Shown piece by piece: positions 45,575-56,228 of a stretch of 64,000 nucleotides of DNA (the stretch's first letter is position 1; each line of letters opens with the position of its first letter). This DNA is from Isoetes taiwanensis. Its lineage: Eukaryota; Streptophyta; Lycopodiopsida; Isoetales; Isoetaceae. Below the pieces are notes generated by a model. That model saw nothing but the letters and a program-made list of their open reading frames with translations, was not told the DNA's origin and ran no database searches. The stretch lies in the NCBI GenBank assembly GCA_021234155.1, contig JAJEKV010000011.1, forward strand, positions 12,625,255-12,689,254, written 5' to 3'. The position numbers were made by a program, and so were the translations under genes.

Positions 45575-45622
<48 letters not shown>
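45575..45622. repeat. CA microsatellite, left part
   Basis: About 22 CA units directly left of the LTR element. It continues on the right side at 48295. Confidence 0.9.
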
Positions 45623-45625
<3 letters not shown>

Positions 45626-46408
45626 TACATGTCATTGTATAAGGGAAACTAAACAATTTAACAACATCATCTCAATTGTAGAATAAGATCCGACTATTAT
45701 ACATCTCAGACAAATACATTGAAGAGCACGTTTAACCACCCAACCGGGTCCACAACCGGGTTATGGCAGTGCAAATGGCAATTGGCTTGGCAAACAATAT
45801 CTGGCTACTCCACGTAGACCATGAGCAAACAATATCTGGCTACTCCGTGTAGACCATTAGCCAAAGACAATATCTGGCTTATTAGCCCTCCAGGCTAGTC
45901 TAGCTACTCCACGTAGCCACACATCACAAAAGCAATTGCAGATCTGTGAAGTCGCTATGGCAGTAATTTGTGACCCCCTGTCACCTTTTCGGCCATTGCT
46001 CTCTCCTCCGGATGAACTACGGAATGTGCCGGTTCCAACAAAGTAACGATCGCTGCAATCCGACCTCTGGTTGCCGAGTTATGTCCAACTGAAGTTTCAG
46101 TTCTATTTATAGATTTCTCTGCGACTTTAGCCCTTTTTAGCATGCAGTTGCCTTTTTCTCAAAATATCTCCTTGCCTTTAATTAGATTATATGACTTATC
46201 ATATGGATATTATCTATGGCCTTTTTGTGCAAAATAGTCTGCCCCTTTTGCTTGATCATTGATTCCCCTTGATATCTCTCCAACCAATGGTTCTCAACCC
46301 CATCCTAGATATCACAACCTTGCCATAGTTCTACAACTTTGCCATATTTTGCCATGCCCCATAACCCTGGCACCGTGGACCACTCCCCTGTGCTATGACT
46401 CCGTATCA
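45623..46408 (-). repeat. 3' LTR (minus-strand orientation)
   Basis: Matches 47489-48294. It lacks a short stretch around CCCAATTCGGAAACTAGACTC that is present in the other copy near 47900-47925. The outer terminal base is changed from T to A at 45623. Confidence 0.88.
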
Positions 46409-47474
46409 TTCCATCCCTTCTCAAAGAGATCGTCCGCGATCGTCCAAGTACGTTCCAATTTGGTCCATCCCTTCTCAGGGTGGTTGTTCCACATTCAATG
46501 TACACCTGGGAGTTCTTAGACCCTGCGAACTCAAGAATGGTTATATAAGTTATTGTACTTCCACAGTACCTTATACCCATTGGAACCTCCACGTTTCCAT
46601 TATTTCAATCCCTGTAAAGCTCTAGAAGCAGTTATGGATATCCGCGTACTTCCGCAGTACGATATATCCTTGTACTTCCGCGGTGCTTTAGTATCTTTCG
46701 TACCTCCGCGGTACTACTTGATTGTATCTCCACGATACAGTATCTCCACGATACCAACCCACCATGGGTACACACAAGAAATAAAATTGTTATTCTCTAT
46801 TCCGCATAAAGAAAATCAACTTACAAACTTTACCCATAGGTCTGTCCCATAGGAAATAATTTGAGATTTCGCATCCAAATTTTTGCATCCATACCCTTGA
46901 CAGCTTGTACGTAAAGTTCCTTCCCAACGCTTGACACTAAGCAAACCTGCAATTAAGGTCAAGTGTTAGTATAGACTTCCAAAGTCAAATATTTATACCA
47001 CGGCCAACCGGCCTCTCAGATCACCACGATCTGACTCCGCAATCCCAAGCAGGATACTTTTATTTATTCCATAATCCCCCAAAGGATCATAGAAGTTTCC
47101 CCAATAATCCAAACTCGTTCTCAACAAGTCGGTCCCATATGCTTCGAGCATTCTCCACGAAAGCACTGAGCTTTTCTTTTCTCTGCTACTGATGCTCCAG
47201 CTTCATTTGCAGCAGTAGTCATCAAATCCTCCTTACTTGGATGCCATGCTCCAAGGATTTTCCAGTTCACTCATATACTTGAGCCCAACACACTTTTTGA
47301 CGAAGTTCAACCCAACTGTACTTGCAGTACAAACTTGCAAGATTCTCGGTGTGTTGTAGCCTTAGAGTATAATACCACCACTAATTCCTTCTTCTTTGAT
47401 TCAAATCAAAATTAGGAATTCAAATCCCGGTGATGTTTCCGTAGCCCATAGATTCCCAAAAGAATCGCAGCTTC
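46409..47474. other. Interior of the minus-strand LTR element, non-coding
   Basis: No gag or pol motif. A cluster of short palindromic units built on GTACTTCCGCAGTAC, GTACCTCCGCGGTAC and GTATCTCCACGATAC lies at about 46650-46760 and could form small stem-loops. Confidence 0.6.
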
Positions 47475-47486
47475 GCTCTGATACCA
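47475..47486 (-). other. Primer-binding site, initiator tRNA-Met
   Basis: The minus strand reads TGGTATCAGAGC two bases inside the 47489-48294 LTR. This fixes the element orientation. Confidence 0.92.
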
Positions 47487-47488
47487 CT

Positions 47489-48294
47489 TGATACGAGTCA
47501 TTGTATAAGGGAAACTAAACAACTGAACAACAGCATCTCAATTGTAGAATAAGATCCGACTATTATACATCTCATACAAATACATTGAAGAGCACGTTTA
47601 ACCACCCAACCGGGTCCACAACCGGGTTATGGCAGTGCAAATGGCAGCTGGCTTGGCAAACAATATCTGGCTACTCCGCGTAGATCATGAGCAAACAATA
47701 TCTGGCTACTCCACGTAGACCATTAGGCAAAGGCAATATCTAGCTTATTAGCCCTCCAGGCTAGTCTAGCTACTCCACGTAGCCACACATCACAAAAGCA
47801 ATTGCAGATCTGTGAAGTCGCTATGGCAGTAATTTGTGACCCCCTGTCACCTTTTCGGCCATTACTCTCTCCTACGGATGAACTACGGAATGTGCCATCC
47901 CAATTCGGAAACTAGACTCCGAGCCGGTTCCAACGAAGTAACGATCGCTGCAATCCGACCTCTGGTTGCCGAGTTATATCCAACTGAATTTTTGGTTCTA
48001 TTTATAGATCTCTCTGCGACTTTAGCCCTTTTAAGCATGCAGTTGTCTTTTTCTCAAAATATCTCCTTGCCTTTAATTAGATTATATGACTTATATTATC
48101 TATGGCCTTTTTGTGCAAAATAGTCTGCCCCTTTTGCTTGATCATTGATTCCCCTTGATATCTCTCCAACCAATGGTTCTCAACCCCATCCTAGATATCA
48201 CAACCTTGCCATAGTTCTACAACTTTGCCATATTTTGCCATGCCCCATAACCCTGGCGCCGTGGACCACTCCCCCGTGCTATGACTCCGTATCA
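47489..48294 (-). repeat. 5' LTR (minus-strand orientation)
   Basis: 806 bp, TGATACG...GTATCA; paired with 45623-46408. Confidence 0.9.
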
Positions 48295-48323
48295 CACACA
48301 CACACGCACGCACGCACGCACAA
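48295..48323. repeat. CA/CACG microsatellite, right part
   Basis: CACACACACACA followed by ACGC units; the right-hand remainder of the repeat split by the LTR element. Confidence 0.9.
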
Positions 48324-48329
48324 ACGTGA

Positions 48330-49070
48330 TAAATTGCTTTTCAAAATAAGCAATTGAATCCATTTTTTAGGAAAAAAAAGGGAGAGAAAAAGCAACGAAC
48401 AGTCAGAAAAACCCAAACGCATGGGCTTCTGGGCTTCATCGGATTGGGCTCTATCTGATGGCAACAGAATCGGAAAGCCAAAAATCGATAGCTCTGTGCC
48501 ATTGGATCTTCTAGGTTGGCTTCATCTGACCCATCAAAGATCTCCTGTTAAGCTACAAGAAGATGCGGAATGCACAAACCGGCTGGAAAATCATGTTGTA
48601 TCCATCCAAGCATGGTTGATTGAGAGTGGTCTTGGGTTTTGTTTGGGCAACAATTAAGCCCTAAGCAAACAAAGACCTGACTTCATACATAGTTGATCTT
48701 CTTGCTCGACTCGAGATAAGGAAGCAATTTGGTTGTGGTATAGCGGTGGTCTAGCAAAGATAGCTACCGCAAATTTCGCCCAAACTGTGTATAAAGCATG
48801 CATTTTTATGCCATATCAAGTTTACCAGCAGTAAAAATTGTTGATCTGTGGGTATTCTGCAATCTATCAGGAGGACAGATCGTGCTTTCTTTGATTCCAG
48901 GGACACTACCGCTTCAAAAAGGTATGCCCTTGGATTTTGTTTATGCTAGAAATCCCTGAAAGAAAGCCTGCTCTCGAATGCAACAGAGAGCACTATCTTG
49001 AGGAATTATGTGGCTTGTTTATGAAGCTAACAGAATTTTCTGTCTGTTGCCACAAATTCGTTGGCGGCTA
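48330..49070 (+). repeat. Duplicated block, copy 1
   Basis: 48330-48407 matches 56150-56228, and 48410-49070 matches 63362 to the window end, with high identity. It contains a 78-codon ORF (ATG 48421, MGFWASSDWALSDGNRIG) whose counterpart at 63372 is 97 codons because the stop at 48655 is absent there. A GT donor-like AAAAAGGTATGCC at about 48917 follows. I do not recognise the protein. It may be the 5' end of the retroelement that follows, or a duplicated host exon. Confidence 0.8.
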
Positions 49071-49718
49071 TAATTGATTTTGCCAATTTAAAGCTTATGC
49101 ATGGCAAATAAAAGATATTGTGTGGGCTCTTCTCTGTACTAGAATAAGCAGCCTTATAATTTTCTTTTCCTTAAAACCAATGCTTTCGATAAAGCTTGAA
49201 AATTCTCTATGCCTATTCTACACGCTAATATTTGTTTGATGACAAATAATATAATAAGAGATGAGTTCGTTTTAGGAGGAATATAGGACATGGCTTGTTT
49301 TATTATGCTGTCTAAATATTAGTTTTGGACATGGATAACAACTGGATAGGCATTAAGACACCGGCCTTCCACATGTCTCATACTGGTTCTAACTCGTGTG
49401 TTGCTTGTGATGGTGGCAGGTATCAGCCCCTATCCTTAAAACTAGGATTTGGAGTGCAAGAACAAGCTATGGTGTGGTGAAATGATTTTTTTATGATGTG
49501 ATTTTGTATATCATGAAATAGTTTATGGCAGTCATTGCAATAACGTATCCAAACTTATGCATTTACATGCTATGTTTTGTTATGTTTTGCTATGATATGA
49601 AGTGGCACACACATGTAAACTTACATCCGCCTTGTACTTTTTGGTCGAAGTACACTATTTCATTATATACATATTTCTCTCATAATCATTCTCACTTATT
49701 TGAATTGCTGTTATATAG
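49071..49718. other. A/T-rich leader before the retroelement ORF1
   Basis: No ORF. It ends TTGAATTGCTGTTATATAG immediately before ATG 49719, which would serve as a 3' splice site. Confidence 0.4.
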
Positions 49719-52700
49719 ATGTCTGATAACGGCACAAAGTGGGCTAAGGAGCTCCTCGAACTAGGTTACGAGGACACTATTGTGGCACCATCCACATTTG
49801 TGCAATGCCTTCTTTTCATGATAAAAAATAAGGAATTCCATCAAATGGTTATACAAAAAGAAAGGAATGTTGGAGAAGATGACTCCACGTTTCTTAATAC
49901 TTTGGATTGCAATGAATGGTGCAATTGTTGCCTCATTGAATCAGAAAGGGGTAACGTACTGGAAAGGTTGGTTCAACTAGAGAAGACGTTGAGCGTCTTG
50001 GTAAGTGATGATTTTGAAGAAGAGAAAACATGTTTATCTTTGATTCAAAAGTTTGACAAAGTCTTGAAAGAGAATAACGCTACAGGCGTGGAAGTGGATT
50101 TGGCTCCTCCTGGCTTTAATCCCACTATTTCACAACATCCTTTACTTGCAGGAAGAACATTGGGAGAAGAAACCCAGAACTATCTAACATCTGCTGAGAA
50201 TGTGGGTAATGAAAATGAGGAAAAAATGTTGGAGCAATTCAAAAAATGGTATCACCCATTTGTACCTTCAAGGTCATTGGAGGTGATTGTAGCAAATCAA
50301 AAATATAAGATGTGGACCCTTTGGTCCCTTCTACATCTTGCGCCGTTTAACGCGGATACACTGCTTTTTTTATCTTATGGATATAGCTATGCTAATATCG
50401 AAGTGTTTAAAAGCATGTGCAAAAGAGATGCTCAAAAAGCTATGAATGCTTTTAGAGGGGAAGTGATTTTGGAAAACATCACTATGAATCTCTTTGACCA
50501 TAAAAAATGCTCAACTCCGGTTAGAGCATATATCAAAGGAAACATGAATACTGCAGGAGTAAGGGATAGTGAATATGAGAAAGGCATGTGGAATTGGATG
50601 AGGCCTTATGTTAAGTGCTCATGCTCTAAATGTCCAGGTCCTCAAATTCTATGGATTGACCAGGTACTTTGGTACATGGCCAATAATTTGGACAAGTGCT
50701 TTCCAGAAGTAGGCACTTTGGAGGCACAAATTGCAGCTTTTTTACATTGGTTGATGAAGGAGTCAACAAAAAAAGTGATACATGCACTCATCATTTTCAT
50801 GTATGTAAGGGAGATGATGATTGAAGGAGCAAGTGAAATGGCTCGTGATAACCCATCTCGTATTTTGCAAAAAACTAAGCTGTTGGGTATTCCCTTTGGA
50901 GGGGATGTTTCCATGGGGAGGGTGTGGGATGAGATTTTGCAGGGGTTGCAGAAACATCTCAATTGGTGGAAGGGTAGCAAGTTGTCCATGGCAGGTAGGA
51001 TCACTATTGCCAAGTCAGTACTTTGTAGCACTCATGTGTATACAGCATCTGCGATGTTAGCTCCTGAGGGTAAGATACAGGCTTTGGATAAGATTGTTCG
51101 AAATTTTGTGTGGGGCGGGGATGATGAAGGGGCGGTTGTTAAAGTGGCTTGGTGGAAGTGTCTCCGCCCCCGGGAGGATGGGGGCTTGGCCATTCTGGAT
51201 TTGGCACTGCATAGTAAGGTGTTGGTCTCTAAGTTTATTTGGAGCATTCTGCAGGATGGAGCATCTTCTCCTGGTGCGACACTATTGTGGCAATCTCTTC
51301 GTCATTGTGTGGCATTTGGAAAGTCGCCTGCATGCATGTAGAGTTGCCCCAGGCACTTTGTTGTATGGTCTCCCAGCCTTTCCCACATGCATCCCCTTTT
51401 CTCACGGGGGTGTTATGGGCTTGGGATCACGTGCGTGTGCTCTTCCAAATAGATTATGCCTCGGTTTATCACCACTCTTCTCCTTTCTTGTGGGTTCCTC
51501 TACCTCCTGGCGTACTTTGCCCTTGGTCGCCATCATGCATGCTTTCGGACCTTGAGGGCCGTTGGAGGCGTAGCCGTGCTCACCTTGGAGGATTGGTATT
51601 GGGATGGTCAGCTAGCCGTGGGAGTTCTTTTCGAGCTTCGCTTTTCGCTGACGGGCGGTGGACCTGGCTATCACGGGAACAAGTGGCGGGAGTATTCCGC
51701 TACACATACCTATAGTCCCTCGGTGATGTGGTGGTGCGGTTTGGAAGGTTCATCCGATGTTGTATCTTCTTGTTTTGTGCGGTCTTGTTACCGGGTGTTG
51801 GCTATTCATGACACTCTTGCCCTTCGTGCAAGTGGTCTCTGCAGCTTTCGGGTTCTCGATGGCTCGGTTTTGGACGTGGACATGGAGCTCACTTCCCCAC
51901 CGGGGTTCGGGTGCTTATGTGGCGTGTGGTGCACCGGCTATGCTCGGGGTGAATGTCCTTGTGAGTCGGTTTAGGCGGGTGTGAGCCCTCTTTGCCCTTG
52001 TTGTGGCCTTCATCGTGAGAGGCGTGGAGCATTGTGCGGTTTTATGCCCTCACTTGCGGGTTGCCCGGGATTGGGTCGTGGCTCGTTTCAGTGTGAGATT
52101 GAATAGCCAACAATTGCTTTGCCTCATGTATATCCCGGTGCTTGGCGCCAGATGTGCAGCCACAAGCCTTGCATCCGTCGCGTGGGCTTGGTTGGTGTGG
52201 TTGATTTGGAAGCGGCGGGCGGTTGTGGATCTTTCCGGGGATTCAAAGACTGCAGCCCTCTCGATTCCTCGACTTCGTACAAGCTATTTCAAAGCTTTTG
52301 GTGTTCCCTGATTAGTAGAGCGGAAGTTTTCCATTTGGCGGGACTTCTTGGGTGTGGTAGATGGTGATGGCCAGTTTGTACAGCAGTAGAGTTGCAGTTG
52401 TTGTGGAGTGTCGAGGTATCACTGTCTCTTTGGGGCAGTTCTCCTTCCTCCTCACTTGCTTTGTAACATTACCATTCTTTTAATATATTGCTGACACAGT
52501 TCTTCAAAAAAAAAAAATATGAGAACAAGGAAGGACCCGCCATGATAGAAAGGATGTTCATGCCCCCATCATTCTCTACTAGGACAAAGGGTGTGAGAAC
52601 ATGGACGACTTCTAATGGTCCTAAGAGGCCAATTAATTTGAACCAATCTTATCAGGAAAGTGAAACCTTGTATGAAACCCATCCTACTAGAGGAAGAGGA

Positions 52701-52886
52701 AGGGGTAACAAGCGTGGTAGATATAGGGGAAACTTTGCCTCCCCTATGTATGCTACTAGGGGAAGAGGCCAACATGCAACGGTGCCTTCTCCAAGAGGTG
52801 GTTTTTCCGCAACAAGAACTTCTCAAGCAAGTGGTGCAAGCTCACAAGAAAATCCTCCTATTACTCCCAAAAGATTGGGATATTAA
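49719..52886 (+). pseudogene. Retroelement ORF1, ~507 residues before LINE insertion, RG-rich C-terminus
   Basis: From ATG 49719 (MSDNGTKWAKELLELGYEDT) the frame is open to about 50870, roughly 384 codons, where LINE copy B begins. It resumes after the LINE A-tail at 52518 (YENKEGPAMIERMF) and ends at TAA 52884. The N-terminal part is mainly helical and acidic, with a Cys cluster CSCSKCPG at about 50620 and WCNCC at 49920. The C-terminal 120 codons contain TRGRGRGNKRGRYRGN and other RG/RGG motifs typical of RNA binding. By position and tail it could be a gag-like RNA-binding protein. I recognise no family. The LINE destroys it. Confidence 0.6.
50877..52517 (+). mobile_element. 5'-truncated LINE (copy B) inserted in ORF1
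   Basis: It begins inside the RT thumb (LLGIPFGGDVSMGRVWDEIL), then WWKGSKLSMAGRITIAKSVL, WGGDDEGAVVKVAWWKCL, LRPREDGGLAILDLALHSK, the zinc-binding region and AWLVWLIWKRRAVVDLSG (52180-52235). It ends with CAGTTCTTC and 12 A residues at 52506-52517. Its protein text aligns with LINE copy A. The first 460 bp are unbroken, then frameshifts appear near 51335. A TSD is not evident, perhaps hidden by the A-runs at both ends (CAAAAAAC at 50870). Confidence 0.9.
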
Positions 52887-52967
52887 AATATGGAATAAAT
52901 TTGCAAAATTGCGGTTTACATGTACATTTTTTACTTATGAAGTTTGGTTTGTTTGTCATCATCTAGG

Positions 52968-55071
52968 ATGGATGACCATTTTGATGAAAATAATGATCCT
53001 AGAAAATCCATCGTTTTCAAACATGGGAAATATGTTATTGTGACTGATAATAAGAAAGTAGATTGTTATATACATCTACTATATTGTAACCGAGGTTTTG
53101 AGTTTATAAATTTGAAAGACATGTTTTCACAATGTCTATTCAAGTGTTTTAATTTGGACGGTCATAGCATCTTAAGCAATGTGATGTTTGGATGGCGATA
53201 TAAACATAGTTTGGCCAAGCTATGGTACAAACCATGTGATACATTTTGTGATTTTGAAGTAGTCACTTTTGATCCAAACATTATACATGACAAGGTATTA
53301 AAGCAAGAAAGCATAAAAGGGCTAAACCATATACCCTTAGCCCATTTTGATGTCTATGAAATCATATCTGAAGTCCTGAAAGCATGGAATCTACTCATGC
53401 TTTATGTAAGGAAAAATAGTGAAGTTTCCCTAGATACTAATGTTGCAAAGAATTTTCTAACTAATTATGTTAGAAAGCAACTTGACAAGAGACACGTCAA
53501 ATGTGGAGCATTCTACAATGACAATAATAGGATAGATGAAGCAGAATGGTTGACTTCACATTTATTTATAGCTGGTATTGACAAACCTCCTACTACGCCA
53601 TCTTTTATGTGCAAGTATCTTATAAGGGCACTTGCATTAGAAAGGCTATCTGGACCAGATTTTGATCCATGCATGAATACCCCTACAACTTGGAAGTCTA
53701 TTGAAGAATGCCAAACTATTATTCTTCAAGACATGAGAAAACTTCTCCCTGGATTTCAGATCAATGACATGCAAATACCATACCTTATGGGCATATACAA
53801 AGTACATAAGGATGGCTTTAGATGGATTACAAATGCTGCAAATTGCATTTTTTCTGAACTTGCATCCATGATCACAGAAGGAATGAAGCAAATTTTGGAT
53901 ATGTTCCAAGAGAAATGTTTTCTACTAGATGAGAAAATAGCACTTGCTTTTGGTGTTAAGACCAGAAGTTTTTGGTGTGTAGATTCATCTACACATGCTG
54001 CTATTAATCTCCCAAAGAAGATATATAATGTCTTTGTTGGGGATATAACCAGATGCTATGAAACTATTCCGTTGGCAGGTGAGAATGGGCTACCACAAGC
54101 TATTGGGGAGGTAACTAGGAAGGCGTTTTCTCTAGCACGCGAAAAGGGCTTGAGTTTATATGCCAAATGCAATGAGTCTCAGGGGAAGTTTCAAATGCAA
54201 TGGAAAGAACCAAAAAATTACAAGACATGGATAAAAATTGATTGCAACACTTTCATTCAATGGAATGAATGGCTGGTGCATCATAGTTATGTAAGACTAG
54301 GGAATCGAGTGTGGAAACAAAACAAGGGCATACCCATGGGATACTCTTGTTCACCTATTTGGTGTAATTTATATTTAGCATTTTACGAGTACAATTTCAT
54401 AGCTAAATTGGCACGTCAAAACAGAAAAGATCTTCTCACTCTATTTTGTGACGCACAAAGATACATTGATGATCTTTGTGTCCTGAATAATAGTTACATT
54501 CTCAAGTTCTTGAAACCCAATAGCAAAGTTTGTAAGGATGATGTATGGAACATATACCCATTGGATTTACTAGAAATAAAGCCAGAAATGGATGATTTCA
54601 CGTTTTCTATTGTGCAAGTGCACATTTCCTAAGCCTACAAATCAATGTAACAGAGCCTACGCAAGGGGTTTTTCGTTTATCTAAATTTGATAGAATAGAA
54701 TAGAATAGAATAGTTTTTTTAACGTCCACGGAGACCAATAGGTCATGGGACCCATATAATGGGCTAGTACACTTGCCATTTCAGTATGCACAGTTTATAT
54801 TGTTAGCATCCAATAGGCCTATAAACCTTGCATATAAAATAATTATTTCCCAAATACTATGTCTTCTATATTATTGCAATAATGTAGAAGATTGCGTAAA
54901 AGAAATATAAATTACCATCAATAGATTTCATCAAAATGGTTTTGCAGTTTGGAGATTAATCAGTGTCATAAGAAGGGCATTAGAGAAAAAAGATTTACCA
55001 GGCACATTATGTGATGTTAGCCAGGTTTTGGATATGATGGGACAAAATAAATTTGTAACTATTTGCAAATG
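52968..55071 (+). pseudogene. Reverse transcriptase ORF2, Penelope-/rvt-like, broken near its 3' end
   Basis: ATG 52968 (MDDHFDENNDPRKSIVFKHG) follows an acceptor-like CATCATCTAG. An open frame of 554 codons runs to 54632. Numbering the open frame from 52944: residue 285 region YKVHKDGFRWITNAANC (motif 1/2); motif A GDITRCYETIPL with Asp367; NKGIPMGYSCSPIWCNLYLA (motif B, Gly462); and RYIDDLCVLNN with the catalytic pair Asp509-Asp510. All three catalytic Asp are present. A frameshift near 54605 ends it early. In the next frame AHFLSLQINVTEPTQGVFRL continues the palm, then after a small insertion (54692-54765) LVHLPFQYAQFILLASNRPI and ISQILCLLYYCNNVEDCVKE give the thumb. An in-frame TAA lies at 54911, then HQNGFAVWRLISVIRRALEK continues to TGA 55069. 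The 1.7-kb intact catalytic part suggests fairly recent decay. Confidence 0.75.
54691..54768 (-). mobile_element. Short antisense retroelement tail with TATTC microsatellite
   Basis: On the minus strand the piece reads ...GGACCTATTGG-like text, ...GTGGACGTTAAAAAAA, then four to five TATTC units. The GACGTTAAAA end and the preceding GTC.CATG..C..AT.GG text recur at 58778-58860. It lies exactly where the RT palm frame should run into the thumb. Confidence 0.55.
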
Positions 55072-56149
55072 AATTTTTACTTGTGTTGTGATATTTGCGG
55101 TGCAACATGCACAACTCTCCTTCATGGGAAGATGTATGCATGCTCCCACCTGCTGGTACATGTCAATATTATGAAGTTTTATTTTTTGTGTGTATTAGTT
55201 AAAACAATGGTTGCAAGTTCTGTGGGATGGTGACACCCCCATGACACGCCATATACACACAAAAACACTCACAAATATTTGAAAGGGTGTAATTGACATG
55301 TTAAACTATGGGTTCCCAAACATATTAGGACATGGCATAGTCATTAGGTTGAATCCCTCTATGACAAAACCAAAGCCAGGGCAAGGTTGCCTAGGAGATG
55401 GGTGAACCATCTCGAATATTGGTCTAGGTGATAACTTTCTAATATGAATGGGTACTAAGTTGTATGTGGGTGGATAATAATGTTTTCTGGGTATGCAATG
55501 AATAGTGCCCAGAATTGATTATTGATTTTACTATACATAGTGGATCACAAACAGAGTCTACTATAGTAAGACATGGCATGGTCACTATGGTGAACCCCCC
55601 ATGGTAAGTCAAAGCCAGGCAGTTATTTAGGGATTTAGCACAAATCCAATAAGAGCAAGGTTGCCTGGTGAACAGGTGAATCATCTTAGGTACTTCTTAG
55701 GTAAATGACAACTTATTATAGAAAGACAAGACATCTTCTATGGGGTAGTAAGAGATGATATAACGAAACAACATCCAAGGTTGTTGTTTTGGTGTTATAA
55801 TATATTCAAAGAAATTGACTTATGTGAGAAATTTACAATGTCAAATTCCTTAATGAAAGGGATAACATGCACAAGAAAATGTCGCAATGGGGCCCTCATG
55901 GAAAAGCCCAATATATGCAATATAAAAGTCGCCAGACTTTTGTATTAGGTACTTGTTAATGTTTGGATTCTATATATAGGGTAAGATTGATCCAAACGTA
56001 TATAGTGGTCCCAATCTAATATTAGCAAAAGGGCAAAGAAAACATAAGCCAAATATATAAGTAACGTCATAAATTGCTTATCCAAATAAGAAATTGCATC
56101 CATTTGTTATGGAAAGAAAAAGAAAAGCCAAATATGTATGCAACCTGAT
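55072..56149. other. Sequence without a gene, two imperfect 100-bp repeats
   Basis: Copies at about 55325-55425 and 55568-55690 share GACATGGCATRGTCA, GTGAACC or TGAATCC, AAAGCCAGG, CAAGGTTGCCT and GGTGAA.CATC. Nothing coding is visible. At 56040-56149 a degraded version of the next 70 bp occurs (ATAAATTGCTT, GCATCCATTT). Confidence 0.5.
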
Positions 56150-56228
56150 AAATTGCTTTTCAAAATAAGCAATTGAATCCATTTTTTAGGAAAAAAAAGG
56201 GGAGAGGAAAAGCAACGAACAGTCAGAA
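56150..56228 (+). repeat. Duplicated block, copy 2, left fragment
   Basis: Matches 48330-48407 (TGATAAATTGCTTTTCAAAA to GCAACGAACAGTCAGAA). The remainder of the block resumes at 63351-63364. Confidence 0.85.

Larger units (their letters stand above)
45623..48294 (-). mobile_element. Non-autonomous LTR retrotransposon on the minus strand, no coding region
   Basis: Two long direct repeats, 45623-46408 (786 bp) and 47489-48294 (806 bp), surround a 1080-bp interior. The LTR ends are TGATACG...CGTATCA. On the minus strand a primer-binding site follows the 47489-48294 LTR, and a purine tract (GAGAAGGGATGGAA) precedes the 45623-46408 LTR. The interior has no ORF above about 100 codons. The element splits a CA repeat, so any CACAC duplication cannot be told apart from the microsatellite. 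It is larger than a TRIM and shorter than a typical LARD. Confidence 0.9.
49719..55071 (+). mobile_element. Unusual retroelement: RG-tailed ORF1 plus GIPMG/RYIDD reverse transcriptase
   Basis: ORF1 (49719-52886, split by a LINE) is followed 81 bp later by an RT ORF (52968-54632, with thumb coding continuing to 55071). No protease, RNase H, integrase, APE or GIY-YIG endonuclease is visible. The RT is not of the LINE, Ty1, Ty3 or retroviral type. Its motif set resembles Penelope-like and related cellular RTs. Acceptor-like sequence before both ATGs suggests spliced transcripts; retained introns are known in Penelope-like elements. Neither LTRs nor inverted termini were found. Confidence 0.65.

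Noticed and set aside
46259-46519. ORF MIPLDISPTNG, also found at 48145
   Set aside because: Both copies lie within the paired LTRs in antisense and end at different places. They are shadows of a non-coding repeat.
45575-48323. CACAC as target-site duplication of the minus-strand LTR element
   Set aside because: Both flanks are a CA repeat, so a duplication cannot be distinguished from the microsatellite itself.
49719-51341. A single 540-residue protein
   Set aside because: Residues after about 384 are LINE thumb sequence identical in type to copy A, and the LINE A-tail is at 52506-52517, so the ORF is an insertion fusion.
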